From assembly GCF_900109545.1 (NCBI RefSeq), contig NZ_FOAP01000001.1:620001-684000 (forward strand): DNA of 64,000 nt, read 5' to 3'. This stretch comes from Stigmatella aurantiaca (lineage in GTDB: Bacteria; Myxococcota; Myxococcia; Myxococcales; Myxococcaceae). Under the pieces are notes generated by a model. That model saw nothing but the letters and a program-made list of their open reading frames with translations. It had not been told where the DNA came from and made no database searches. The position numbers and the translations under genes are program-made. Positions within the stretch are counted from its first letter, which is position 1, and the number at the start of each line of letters is the position of its first letter. Below are positions 49,262 through 57,713 of this stretch, in pieces.

Positions 49262-50437
49262 CTAGGTCTGGGTCCTCAGCACGCGCGAGCCACTGGCCGC
49301 CACGAGGGCCAGGAAGGCCACGAGGAGCCCCAGCGCGGCGGGCAGTCCCAGGGGCTCCGCCACGAGGCCAATCAGCGGCGGGCCCACGAGGAAGCCGCCA
49401 TAGCCCAGGGTGGACACCGCCGCGATGCCCACGCCGGAGGGAATGCCCGGGACGCGGCCCGCGGCGCTGAACAGCACCGGAATGAGGTTGGACAGCCCAA
49501 GCCCCACGCAGCCAAAGCCGATGAGGGCCGCCACCGGGTGGTGCAGCACCAGGGCCGCGCCCAGGCCACCGGCCGCCAGGAGGCCGCCCACGTGCAGCAG
49601 CCGCCGCGGACCGAAGGTGCTGACCATCCGGTCTCCCGTGAACCGGCCCGTGGTCATCGCCAGCGAGAACACCGCGTAGCCCGCGCCGGCCAGGCCCGCT
49701 TCGGTTCCGAGGGACTGGCGCAGGTAGACGGCGCTCCAGTCCGCCATGGCCCCCTCCACCATCAGCACCAGGAAGGTGAGCAGCCCCATGAACAGCAGGG
49801 GGCCGCGGGGGAACGCGAAGGCATGCGCGTGGCCCCCCTCATCGGCGGAGGCTGGCAGCAGGAAGCGGGAGGCCGCGAGGACGACGGCCAGGCCCAGCAC
49901 CGACACGCCCAGCATGTGGGAGGCGGGCGTGAGCCCCCAGGACAGCAACAGGATGGAGCTGCCCGCCCCGGCCAATCCCCCCAGGCTGTACAGGGCATGG
50001 AACGAGGACATGACGGTCTTGCCCAGCTTGCGTTCCACCGTCACCGCGTGGGCATTCATCGCCACGTCCATGGCGCCATAGGCGGCGCCAAAGCTGATCA
50101 GTGCCACCATGAGCAGCGGGAGGCTGGGGGCCCGCACGGGCAGCGCCACCAGCGGACAGAAGAGCAGCGAGCTGACGATCGTGACGGCCCGGCTGCCCCA
50201 GCGGGCCACCAGCATGCCGGTGAGGGGCATGGCCACCAGGGCGCCCAGGGCCACCCCCAGCAGCGCCAGGCCCAGCAGCGAGGTGCTCAGCCCGAGCCGG
50301 GCCTGGACCGTGGGGATGTGAGGCACCCAGCTCGCGAAGGACAGGCCATTGACGAAGAAGACGGCGGAGATGGCGAGCCGCGCGTGGTGAGGGGCCAACG
50401 CGAGGGGCGCCGGGAGGGCAGGGGTCGACACGGTCAT
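49262..50437 (-). CDS. MFS transporter
   Basis: This protein of 391 residues has about 12 predicted membrane helices, each 18-23 residues of Ala/Leu/Gly/Val. A typical MFS loop 2 motif GMLVARWGSRAVT follows helix 2. It resembles YbjJ/fucose-permease-like transporters of unknown substrate. Its start codon overlaps the stop of the DeoR-type regulator (ATGA), which strongly implies that the regulator controls this transporter. Carbohydrate or related uptake or export is plausible because DeoR regulators often sense sugar phosphates. The substrate is not seen. Confidence 0.92.
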   Translation of the reverse strand: MTVSTPALPAPLALAPHHARLAISAVFFVNGLSFASWVPHIPTVQARLGLSTSLLGLALLGVALGALVAMPLTGMLVARWGSRAVTIVSSLLFCPLVALPVRAPSLPLLMVALISFGAAYGAMDVAMNAHAVTVERKLGKTVMSSFHALYSLGGLAGAGSSILLLSWGLTPASHMLGVSVLGLAVVLAASRFLLPASADEGGHAHAFAFPRGPLLFMGLLTFLVLMVEGAMADWSAVYLRQSLGTEAGLAGAGYAVFSLAMTTGRFTGDRMVSTFGPRRLLHVGGLLAAGGLGAALVLHHPVAALIGFGCVGLGLSNLIPVLFSAAGRVPGIPSGVGIAAVSTLGYGGFLVGPPLIGLVAEPLGLPAALGLLVAFLALVAASGSRVLRTQT

Positions 50438-51210
50438 GCGGTCACCACACGGAGCTTGAGTTTGTGAAAGGGGGCGAGCACGGCCTCGGGAACCGTGGCC
50501 TCGGTGACGAGGGTGGCCAGCCGCTCCGTGGGGGCCACCACGAAGGAGGAGACGGTCCCGAGCTTGTCGGCGGTCGCCACCGCCAAGGTCTCGGCGGAGC
50601 CCTGGATCATCGCGCGCTTGATGGCGACCTCCTCGGCATGGGGGGTGGTGATGCCCGCCTCGCCGTGGAGGCTGCACACGCCCAGCAGGCACAGGTCCGC
50701 GCGCACCTGGCGGACCGCCTCCACGGTCTCGGCACCCACCGTCGTCATCGCCTCCCGGTGGATCCGTCCTCCCAGGAGGTGCACCTCGATGCCGGTGTGC
50801 TCGATCAGGGCCAGGGCCACCGGGGGGCTGACGGTCACGACGGTGGCGCGCAGCTCGCGGGGAAGGCTGCGGGCAATCTCCAACGTCGTGGTGCCCCCAT
50901 CGATGAAGAGCACCTGGCCCGGGCGCACCATGTCCGCGGCGACCTTCGCCAGCGCCTGCTTGGCGGGCTGCTGCACCTGGGTGCGCGCGGCGTAGGCCAG
51001 CGTCGTCTGGGCCCGGGGGAGGGCGCCGCCATGGACTCTTCTCAACAGTCCGGCCTCATCCAGGTCGCGCAAGTCCCTGCGGATGGTGTCCTCGGAAACG
51101 CGCAGATTCCGGCACAAGTCGGCAGCGGAGACGCGGCCTTCCGTGGAGAGCTGCTCCAGGATGGCCCGCTTGCGCTCCTCGGGAAGCAGGGTAGAGGGGG
51201 GTTCGGTCAT
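50434..51210 (-). CDS. DeoR family transcriptional regulator
   Basis: The protein is about 258 residues. It has an N-terminal DeoR helix-turn-helix: LPEERKRAILEQLSTEGRVSAADL, VSEDTIRRDLRDLDEAGLLRRVHGGA (about 10-65). A sugar-phosphate sensing domain follows, with VLFIDGGTTTLEIARSLP and VTVSPPVALAL. ATGs at 51210, 51225 and 51249 are possible. I prefer 51210 because it gives the usual length, but none has a good ribosome binding site. It is divergent from the S9 peptidase gene and overlaps the MFS gene, so it probably controls the transporter. Confidence 0.88.
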   Translation of the reverse strand: MTEPPSTLLPEERKRAILEQLSTEGRVSAADLCRNLRVSEDTIRRDLRDLDEAGLLRRVHGGALPRAQTTLAYAARTQVQQPAKQALAKVAADMVRPGQVLFIDGGTTTLEIARSLPRELRATVVTVSPPVALALIEHTGIEVHLLGGRIHREAMTTVGAETVEAVRQVRADLCLLGVCSLHGEAGITTPHAEEVAIKRAMIQGSAETLAVATADKLGTVSSFVVAPTERLATLVTEATVPEAVLAPFHKLKLRVVTA

Positions 51211-51329
51211 GGTCGTCCGGGTCATGCGGTGGGGTGCGGTTTTGTGCATGATGTTGCGTGAATCTGCCGGAGTCAAGCTCCCGGGCGTCGCATGGAGAAG
51301 CCCCAGCAGGCGAGGTAGCGTCGCTGCCC

Positions 51330-53342
51330 ATGCGCACCTTCCCTTACGTGGTCGTCTCGGCAGCCCTGCTCGCCGCGTGTGCGAGCTCCCGTCCCCCGCC
51401 TCCTCCGGAGGCCGGGCCCCCGCCCCCGCCTCCTCCCGCGGCGGAGGAGGGGGCTCAGACGCCGGTGGCGCCTGACGTGCCCGCGGGGGCGGAGGCCGCG
51501 CGCATCGCGGAGTTCTCACGCCTGGCGACGCCGTTCGTGGACGCGTTCGTCAACTCCGAGGCCCTCTTCACGCGCGATGGGAAGCAGGTGCTCTTCGTCT
51601 CCTCGCGCGACGGCCTCCCCCAGGTCTACCGGGCGGATGCGGCGAGCCCCACCTCGCAGGCCACCCGCCTCTTCGAATCCAAGGAGCGGGTGACGCTGAT
51701 CGACACCACCCCGGATGGCCGGTCCCTGCTGGTCTTCTCGGACAAGGGCGCCGACGAGAACTGGTCGGTCTGGAAGGTGGGCCTCGATGGCTCGGCCCCC
51801 GTGGAGCTCACGCCCGGGGAGACCCTGAGCCGGGATACCGCGTTCCTGCCGGACCTGGCGCCGGATACCCTCTATATCGGCGCCCGGCGCATGGACGAAG
51901 TCGCCTCCGCCGCGTACGCCGTCCCCGCCGCGGGGGGGCCCTCCCGCGTCATCTACCGGGATGACAAGCCGGGCTTCCTCGTCCACGTGAGCCGCGACGG
52001 CAAGCAGGGGCTGTTCGCGCGCTACCTCTCCGCGTCGGAGAACTACCTGCTGCACCTCGATCTGGCGTCGGGCAAGACGCGGCCGCTGTATCCGGCCCAG
52101 GGCACCCAGGTCAGCCTCTTCGCCGCGCAGTTCTCGCCGGATGGCCGGACCGTCTATGTCTCGACCGATGGAGGCGGGGAGCAGGCGCTGGTGCTCGCCC
52201 TGGACAGCGCGAGCGGCAAGGAGCTCGCCCGGTACGTCGAGAAGGACCCCGCCAAGGCCACCATTCAGACCCTCCTGGTGGCCAAGACCGGGGACACGCT
52301 CGCCCTGGGCCTCAGCGCGGGCAACCGCAGCGAGGTCCGGCTGCTCGATGCGCGCACCCTGAAGCCGCGGGCCCGGGTGGAGCTGCCGCTCGGCCAGGGA
52401 AGCCCCCAGGCCTTCTCGGAGGACGGCCGGCGGCTCACGGCCATCTGGTCCACCCCCGCCTCCATCACCGATGCGTGGGTCATCGACGTGAAGACGGGCA
52501 AGGCCTCCCCCCTGCGCCAGGAGCCACGCCCGGCCCTGAAGCAGCTGCCCGCCCTCGAGACGAGCATCGTGGACATCCGCGCGCACGACGGGCTGGCGCT
52601 GCCCACCAACGTGTACCTGCCGAAGCAGCGCTCCGGGAAGCTGCCCGTCATCGTCAGCTACCATGGCGGCCCCGCGGGCAACTCGAAGATCAAATGGTCC
52701 GCGGCCACCGCCTTCTTCGTGTCCCAGGGCTACGCCTGGGTGGAGCCCAACGTCCGGGGCTCCTCGGGCTTCGGCCGCGCCTTCGAGGAGGCGGACAACG
52801 GGGCAGGGCGGCTGGAGGCCTTCAAGGACATCGAGGCGGTGGGCCGCTGGGCGGCCTCTCAGCCCTGGGCGGATCCGGACCGGGTCATCATCTATGGCGG
52901 CAGCTACGGCGGCTACACGGTGCTCATCGGGCTGACGCGGATGCCGGACCTGTGGCGCGCGGGGGTGGACGTGTTCGGCGTGGCGAACATGAAGACCTTC
53001 ATGGCCACCACGAGCGGCTTCATCCGGGAGGTGTTCCTGCTGGAGTTCGGAGACCCGGACAAGGACGCGGCCTTCCTGGAGTCCATCTCACCGCTCAAGG
53101 ACGTGGCCCGCATCGCGGATCCGCTGTTCGTCTACGCGGGGGCCAATGATCCCCGGGTGCCGCGCGGGGAGTCGGACCAGATCGTCCGCGCGCTGCGCGA
53201 GCGCCAGGTCCCCGTCGAGTACATGGTGGCCGGGAACGAGGGGCACTCCATGGCCCGGCGCGAGAACCAGATTGAGTTCATGGCGCGCACGGCCCGCTTC
53301 CTCGAAGCCCACGCCGGCCCCCGCACGGCGGCCGCGCCCTGA
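51330..53342 (+). CDS. S9 family prolyl oligopeptidase-like lipoprotein
   Basis: The protein is 670 residues with a lipobox LLAAC (Cys17) and a Pro-rich linker. Residues about 60-420 are a beta-propeller with repeated strands (LFTRDGKQVLFVSSRDGLPQVY, FSPDGRTVYVSTDGGGEQ). The C-terminal alpha/beta hydrolase has S525 in YGGSYGGYTV, D607 in GANDPRVPRGES and H639 in EGHSMARREN, the S9 catalytic triad. It should cleave short peptides, probably at the outer membrane. The ATG at 51330 fits the signal peptide. It converges on the Cys-triplet gene with a 7-bp gap. Confidence 0.94.
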   Translation: MRTFPYVVVSAALLAACASSRPPPPPEAGPPPPPPPAAEEGAQTPVAPDVPAGAEAARIAEFSRLATPFVDAFVNSEALFTRDGKQVLFVSSRDGLPQVYRADAASPTSQATRLFESKERVTLIDTTPDGRSLLVFSDKGADENWSVWKVGLDGSAPVELTPGETLSRDTAFLPDLAPDTLYIGARRMDEVASAAYAVPAAGGPSRVIYRDDKPGFLVHVSRDGKQGLFARYLSASENYLLHLDLASGKTRPLYPAQGTQVSLFAAQFSPDGRTVYVSTDGGGEQALVLALDSASGKELARYVEKDPAKATIQTLLVAKTGDTLALGLSAGNRSEVRLLDARTLKPRARVELPLGQGSPQAFSEDGRRLTAIWSTPASITDAWVIDVKTGKASPLRQEPRPALKQLPALETSIVDIRAHDGLALPTNVYLPKQRSGKLPVIVSYHGGPAGNSKIKWSAATAFFVSQGYAWVEPNVRGSSGFGRAFEEADNGAGRLEAFKDIEAVGRWAASQPWADPDRVIIYGGSYGGYTVLIGLTRMPDLWRAGVDVFGVANMKTFMATTSGFIREVFLLEFGDPDKDAAFLESISPLKDVARIADPLFVYAGANDPRVPRGESDQIVRALRERQVPVEYMVAGNEGHSMARRENQIEFMARTARFLEAHAGPRTAAAP

Positions 53343-53349
53343 GCGGGGC

Positions 53350-53844
53350 TCAGGGGATGCCCAGCTCCTTGCGCAGCCGGTTCACCACCTTGAAGTACTC
53401 GGTGCGGGAGAAGGGCACGTTGAGGATGTAGAAGTCCTTCTTGGAGAGCCCCACGCAGCCGAAGCAGTAGTTGCAGTCCGAGAGGTTCCGGCAGAGCACC
53501 AGGTAGGCGCTGCCGGTGCAGTTCTCGCACTGCACGCAGTAGGCGCAGGCATGGCAGCTCTTCGAGTCCACGCAGTGCGAGCAGTTGTTGCACAGCTCGC
53601 ACCGCGTGCAGTGGGTGCACTGGTAGCAGTTGCTGCAGTCCTTGCAGAACATGCAGTTGGCGCAGCGCTGGCAGCCCTCGCACGCGTAGGAGCCCGGGTT
53701 GCCCGGATCCGAGGCGAACGTCTTCGTCAGCCGCTGGAACTGCTCCAGGAACTCCCGCTTGCCCACGGTGGCCAGGGCCTGCCGCGCGGCCTGCTCCTCC
53801 TCATGTGACTCCGGGGTGGGGGCCCGCGTTCCTTTGTCCTTCAC
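53350..53844 (-). CDS. Protein with 22 cysteines in strict three-residue register
   Basis: This 164-residue protein starts at GTG 53844 with GGAG upstream. It has no signal peptide. The charged, helical N-terminus (about 1-50) precedes a Cys array at positions 55 to 91 with one Cys every three residues (13 in a row). The array continues at 97, 100, 103, 106, 109, 118, 124, 127 and 130. All 22 fall in the same modulo-3 phase. A short tail reads RTEYFKVVNRLRKEL. Databases have called similar proteins 'caib/baif', a label the sequence does not support. A metal-cluster, zinc-ribbon-like or disulfide solenoid structure is possible. Confidence 0.85.
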   Translation of the reverse strand: MKDKGTRAPTPESHEEEQAARQALATVGKREFLEQFQRLTKTFASDPGNPGSYACEGCQRCANCMFCKDCSNCYQCTHCTRCELCNNCSHCVDSKSCHACAYCVQCENCTGSAYLVLCRNLSDCNYCFGCVGLSKKDFYILNVPFSRTEYFKVVNRLRKELGIP

Positions 53845-53874
53845 TTGGGGGAACTCCTTCCTTTCGTTCCTGAC

Positions 53875-54438
53875 TTAGCGCAACCGGGCCAGTCCTTCGA
53901 GGTCGATGCCCCGGGCAATCCGCCGCACCTCCACGGTGCCGGGAAAGCCACGGCTCGTCACGGCCACCACGAAGCGGTCGCCCACCAGGAGGTTGGCCTC
54001 CGCGGTCGTCTCCTCCGCGTCGTAGCGCACGAACCCCACCGCCGCATCCCAGAAAATGGGCGCGGAAGGGTCGCTCGCAGGCCGGCCCTTCGCCCCCTCG
54101 GCGGCCTCGCGGATGGCCTTGGCGATCTTCCAACCCAGCGTGGTGTCGACGATGCGGACCTTCACCTCGCGCTCCTCGCCCAAGGTGAAGGTGCGCTCGG
54201 CCTCGCTCACGGAGATCTCGCCATACTTGCCCGTGGAGCCCTCGGTCGTGGCGTGGGTGAAGCCCTCCAGCGAGTCTGGCAAGAAGGGGGCCAGTTGCCG
54301 GAAGTACACGCAGGGTGCGGCAGGGGCCTCGCCCAAAGCGGAGGCCCCCTCGGCGCCCGTGCGCTCTTCCAGACAGCCAGTGCCCAGGGCCAACCCGAGC
54401 ACCCCCAGCAGGCGCACCAAGGATTTGATTTCGGTCAC
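53875..54438 (-). CDS. Lipoprotein of unknown function
   Basis: This protein of about 187 residues starts at GTG 54438 with a lipobox LGTGC (Cys22). The mature part is a single mixed domain with a helix-strand pattern (FRQLAPFLPDSLEGF, YGEISVSEAERTFTL, VKVRIVDTTLGWKIAKAIREAAEG, ANLLVGDRFVVAVTSRG). No family is recognised; the pattern is close to other hypothetical myxobacterial lipoproteins. It is divergent from the helicase gene, whose ATG lies 34 bp away, so the two promoters must overlap. Confidence 0.75.
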   Translation of the reverse strand: MTEIKSLVRLLGVLGLALGTGCLEERTGAEGASALGEAPAAPCVYFRQLAPFLPDSLEGFTHATTEGSTGKYGEISVSEAERTFTLGEEREVKVRIVDTTLGWKIAKAIREAAEGAKGRPASDPSAPIFWDAAVGFVRYDAEETTAEANLLVGDRFVVAVTSRGFPGTVEVRRIARGIDLEGLARLR

Positions 54439-54472
54439 GGGGCGATCAAAAGGTATCCCCGCTCTCCGCGCA

Positions 54473-56539
54473 ATGGACCTCTCCAAGCTCAACCCCCCTC
54501 AGCGCGAGGCCGTCGTCACGACGGAAGGCCCCCTCCTGGTGCTCGCCGGCGCAGGCAGCGGAAAAACCCGCGTCATCACCCACCGCATCGTTCACATCCT
54601 GAACACGCGGCCGGGGGGGGTCCTGGCCCGCAACATCCTCGCCGTCACCTTCACCAACAAGGCCGCCACCGAGATGAAGGAGCGGCTGGTGAAGATGGCG
54701 GGCCCCCGCGCACAAGGCGTGCTGGTGTGTACCTTCCACGCCTTCGGCGCGGAGATGCTCCGCGAGGACATCCACCGGCTGGGCTGGCCGCGGAAGTTCG
54801 CCATCGCGGACATGGGGGACCAGCTGGCGCTCATCCGCCGGGCCATGCGCGACCATAAAATCGACGACCGGTCGTTCGATGCGCGCAAGGTCCTCAACCT
54901 CATCTCCAAGGCGAAGAACTCGGGGCACGAGCCCAGCCCCAAGCCCGAGGGCCTGGGGGACGACTACGATCTCATCACCCACCTAGTCTACCCGAGCTAC
55001 CAGCTGGGCCTGAAGGCCCAGGGCTCGGTGGACTTCGATGACCTGCTGCTCCTGCCCGCCCGCCTGCTGCGAGAGCACGAGGACCTGAACGAGAAGTACA
55101 CCCGGCGCTTCCGGTACCTGCTGGTGGACGAGTTCCAGGACACGAACCTGGCGCAGATGAACCTGCTGCGGCTGCTGGCGGGCAGCGTGCGCAACGTGTG
55201 CGCGGTGGGGGACGACGACCAGGCCATCTACAGCTGGCGCGGCGCGGAGGTGCGCAACATCCTCGAGTTCGACAGCCACTTCCCGGGCAGCCGCGAGGTG
55301 CGGCTGGAGCAGAACTACCGCTCCATGCAGGTGGTGCTGGACGCGGCCAACGCCGTCATCGCCAAGAACCCCGAGCGCAAGGCCAAGCGCATGTGGACCG
55401 ACCGCCTCGGGGGCGAGCGCATCAAGGTGGTGACGTGCCCCAACGAGGAGGAGGAGGCGCGCTTCGTCGCGCATGAAATCCAGAAGCAGATCGCCCTGGG
55501 CGTCCCCGCCGACGACATCGCGGTGCTCTACCGCACCAACGGCCAGTCCCGCCCCATCGAGGAGATGCTGCGCGAGAAGGGTGTCGCCTACGAGGTGGTG
55601 GGCGGCAGCGAGTTCTTCGACCGGCGCGAGGTGAAGGACGTCATCGCCTACTTCAAGGTGATCGCCAATCCGCGGGACGAGGTGAGCCTGCTGCGCATCG
55701 TCAACGTGCCGGCGCGCGGCATTGGCGACGTGACGATGGAGCGGCTGCACGCGCACGCCCGGGCGGACGGCGTCTCCCTGTGGGCGGCCATGGGCCGCAG
55801 CCAGGGCTACGAGGACCTGCCCGCGGGCGCGGCCGAGAAGGTGGGCGAGTTCCTCCAGCTCATCGAGAAGTACCGGGGCCTCTTCGAGGAGGGGAAGCTC
55901 GCCCAGGTGACGCGCCAGCTCCTGGAGGAGATCGGCTTCCGCGAGGCGACGCGCGCCCTGGCCACCTCCATCACCGCCGCGGACAAGAAGCTGAAGTCCG
56001 TGGACCACGTCCTCAACTCCCTGGAGTCCTTCGAGAAGCGCGAGGGGCCCAAGGCGAGCCTGCTCACCTACCTGAACCGGCTGAGCCTGGACACCCGGCA
56101 GGAAGAGGAGGAGGTGCCCGGGGGCCACCGGCGCGTCACCCTGATGACCGTGCATGCCTCCAAGGGGCTGGAGTACCGGCTCGTTTTCTTCATCGGCATG
56201 GAAGAGGACCTGATGCCCCACAAGGGCATGCAGGGCGAGCCCCAGAACCTCGAGGAGGAGCGGCGGCTCTGCTACGTCGGGATTACCCGGGCCAAGGAGC
56301 TGCTCTACCTCACCCGGGCGGCCGTGCGGGTGAAGCGGGGCAAGGACGTGCCCTGCACCCCCTCCCGGTTCCTGGAGGATCTGCCCCCCGAGGTGGTGGA
56401 GAAGGTGGACCTGGCAGCCCCCCGGACGGGTGCACCCACGGATCAGGAACGCAATTTCTTTGCCAACCTGAAGGACCGCTTCAAACCCAAAGGAGTAGGC
56501 GGGGGAGCAGGGCCTACACCGGCTGATCGCAAGCTTTGA
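54473..56539 (+). CDS. uvrD: UvrD/PcrA/Rep family ATP-dependent DNA helicase
   Basis: This protein of 688 residues is a superfamily 1A helicase. Its Q-motif region is LNPPQREAV, Walker A is AGAGSGKT (25-32), motif Ia NILAVTFTNKAATEM and Walker B LLVDEFQDTN. Motif III is AVGDDDQAIYSWRGA, motif IV EQNYRS, motif V VTLMTVHASKGLEY and motif VI YVGITRAKELLYL. It unwinds DNA 3' to 5' in repair and replication. The ATG at 54473 places motif I normally; longer in-frame starts are artefacts. The C-terminal tail is Gly-rich. rplM follows 167 bp downstream. Confidence 0.96.
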   Translation: MDLSKLNPPQREAVVTTEGPLLVLAGAGSGKTRVITHRIVHILNTRPGGVLARNILAVTFTNKAATEMKERLVKMAGPRAQGVLVCTFHAFGAEMLREDIHRLGWPRKFAIADMGDQLALIRRAMRDHKIDDRSFDARKVLNLISKAKNSGHEPSPKPEGLGDDYDLITHLVYPSYQLGLKAQGSVDFDDLLLLPARLLREHEDLNEKYTRRFRYLLVDEFQDTNLAQMNLLRLLAGSVRNVCAVGDDDQAIYSWRGAEVRNILEFDSHFPGSREVRLEQNYRSMQVVLDAANAVIAKNPERKAKRMWTDRLGGERIKVVTCPNEEEEARFVAHEIQKQIALGVPADDIAVLYRTNGQSRPIEEMLREKGVAYEVVGGSEFFDRREVKDVIAYFKVIANPRDEVSLLRIVNVPARGIGDVTMERLHAHARADGVSLWAAMGRSQGYEDLPAGAAEKVGEFLQLIEKYRGLFEEGKLAQVTRQLLEEIGFREATRALATSITAADKKLKSVDHVLNSLESFEKREGPKASLLTYLNRLSLDTRQEEEEVPGGHRRVTLMTVHASKGLEYRLVFFIGMEEDLMPHKGMQGEPQNLEEERRLCYVGITRAKELLYLTRAAVRVKRGKDVPCTPSRFLEDLPPEVVEKVDLAAPRTGAPTDQERNFFANLKDRFKPKGVGGGAGPTPADRKL

Positions 56540-56560
56540 GCCCCCGGGCGCGGTGCGGCC

Positions 56561-56590
56561 TTGACTTACCTCTTGGCTCCTCCTAAGAGG
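56561..56590 (+). promoter_or_regulatory. Possible rplM promoter with internal inverted repeat
   Basis: TTGACT (56561-56566) is a good -35 box, but the hexamer 17 bp downstream (TAAGAG) matches the -10 box at only three positions. CCTCTT (56569-56574) and AAGAGG (56585-56590) form a perfect 6-bp inverted repeat inside the spacer. It could be an operator or simple coincidence. It lies in the 167-bp gap before rplM. Confidence 0.3.
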
Positions 56591-56706
56591 GTCGGCCTTT
56601 CCGGGCATCGTCCCAGCAGTGGAGTTTTGGGACAGGACCCGTGGTTGGTTCGACTATGTCAGGCGGCCATCGCAGGAGGCCGCTGCCGAGTTTTGGAGCG
56701 CATACA

Positions 56707-57153
56707 ATGTCGCAGAGGACCTACAGCGCGAAGGCGTCGGATATCAAGCGCGAGTGGCACGTGGTGGACGTCTCGGACAAGGTGCTGGGCCGTGCCGCCA
56801 GCCAGATCGCCACGCTGCTCAAGGGCAAGCACAAGGCCATCTACACCCCGTCCATCGACACGGGCGACCACGTGGTCGTCATCAACGCCGAGAAGGTGAA
56901 GGTGACGGGCACCAAGGAGCAGGCGAAGATGTACTACCGCCATCCTCGGGCCGGTTTCCCGGGCGCCCTGAAGATCACCAACCTCGCGAAGCTGCGTCAG
57001 CGGCACCCCGAGGACGTCATCCTCAACGCCGTGCGCCGCATGCTTCCGCGCAATGCGTTGGGCCGCCAGATGATGACCAAGCTCAAGGTTTATGCGGGTG
57101 ACACTCACCCCCACGCCGCGCAGAAGCCCACCGCGCGCGAGGTCGAGGCGTAA
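56707..57153 (+). CDS. rplM: 50S ribosomal protein L13
   Basis: This 148-residue protein has the L13 landmarks: WHVVDVSDKVLGRAASQIATLLKGKHK, TGDHVVVINAEKVKVTG, YYRHPRAGFPG and AVRRMLPRNALGRQMMTKLKVYAG. It binds 23S rRNA early in large-subunit assembly. GGAG lies 8 nt before the ATG. rpsI follows 36 bp later, the usual L13-S9 operon of bacteria. Confidence 0.99.
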   Translation: MSQRTYSAKASDIKREWHVVDVSDKVLGRAASQIATLLKGKHKAIYTPSIDTGDHVVVINAEKVKVTGTKEQAKMYYRHPRAGFPGALKITNLAKLRQRHPEDVILNAVRRMLPRNALGRQMMTKLKVYAGDTHPHAAQKPTAREVEA

Positions 57154-57189
57154 CCTTCTCCCCCCTTTGAATGACGAGAGCAGAACCCC

Positions 57190-57591
57190 ATGCCTATCAA
57201 CCCTGAGAATGGTTTTTACGCCACGGGCCGCCGCAAGGAGGCCACCGCCCGCGTGTGGCTCAAGCCCGGCACCGGCATCGTGACGATCAACGGCCGCGAG
57301 CTGAATCACTACTTCGGCCGTGAGACCTCCAAGATGGTGATGTACCAGCCGCTGGAGATCATCGAGCAGAAGGGCAAGGTCGACCTGACCGTGAACGTGC
57401 GCGGCGGTGGCCTGTCCGGCCAGGCCGGCGCGATCCGCCACGGCATCGCCCGCGCGCTGTGCGCCTTCAACCCGGAGTTCCGCCCGGCGCTCAAGAAGGC
57501 CGGTTTCCTGACCCGCGATGCCCGCGCGGTCGAGCGCAAGAAGTACGGTCAGCCGGGCGCGCGCCGCCGGTTCCAGTTCTCCAAGCGCTAG
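57190..57591 (+). CDS. rpsI: 30S ribosomal protein S9
   Basis: This 133-residue protein has the S9 core: [35 protein letters not shown], then [19 protein letters not shown], and the Arg/Lys-rich C-terminus EVRPALKK-like, ending RRRFQFSKR that reaches the P-site tRNA. It is co-transcribed with rplM. A clear intrinsic terminator begins 30 bp after its stop. Confidence 0.99.
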   Translation: MPINPENGFYATGRRKEATARVWLKPGTGIVTINGRELNHYFGRETSKMVMYQPLEIIEQKGKVDLTVNVRGGGLSGQAGAIRHGIARALCAFNPEFRPALKKAGFLTRDARAVERKKYGQPGARRRFQFSKR

Positions 57592-57620
57592 TCTGTTTGC
57601 TCCTCACGGAGCTGCTTGCA

Positions 57621-57659
57621 CGGCGGGGGTCCTTTCGGGCCTCCGCCGTTGTGTTTTTG
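57621..57659 (+). terminator. Intrinsic terminator of the rplM-rpsI operon
   Basis: CGGCGGGGGTCC (57621-57632) pairs with GGGCCTCCGCCG (57637-57648) through two G-T wobbles over a TTTC loop. TTGTGTTTTTG follows. This is a standard GC-rich stem plus T-run and the clearest intrinsic terminator in the window. Confidence 0.85.
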
Positions 57660-57713
57660 CCCCGTGGGTCCTCTTCGCCCAACTGGAGGGCGGTGTTACC
57701 ATCCGCGCCGACC

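Noticed and set aside
53350-53844. CaiB/BaiF CoA-transferase label for the Cys-rich protein.
   Set aside because: The protein is 164 residues of mostly Cys triplets; it has none of the CoA-transferase length or motifs.
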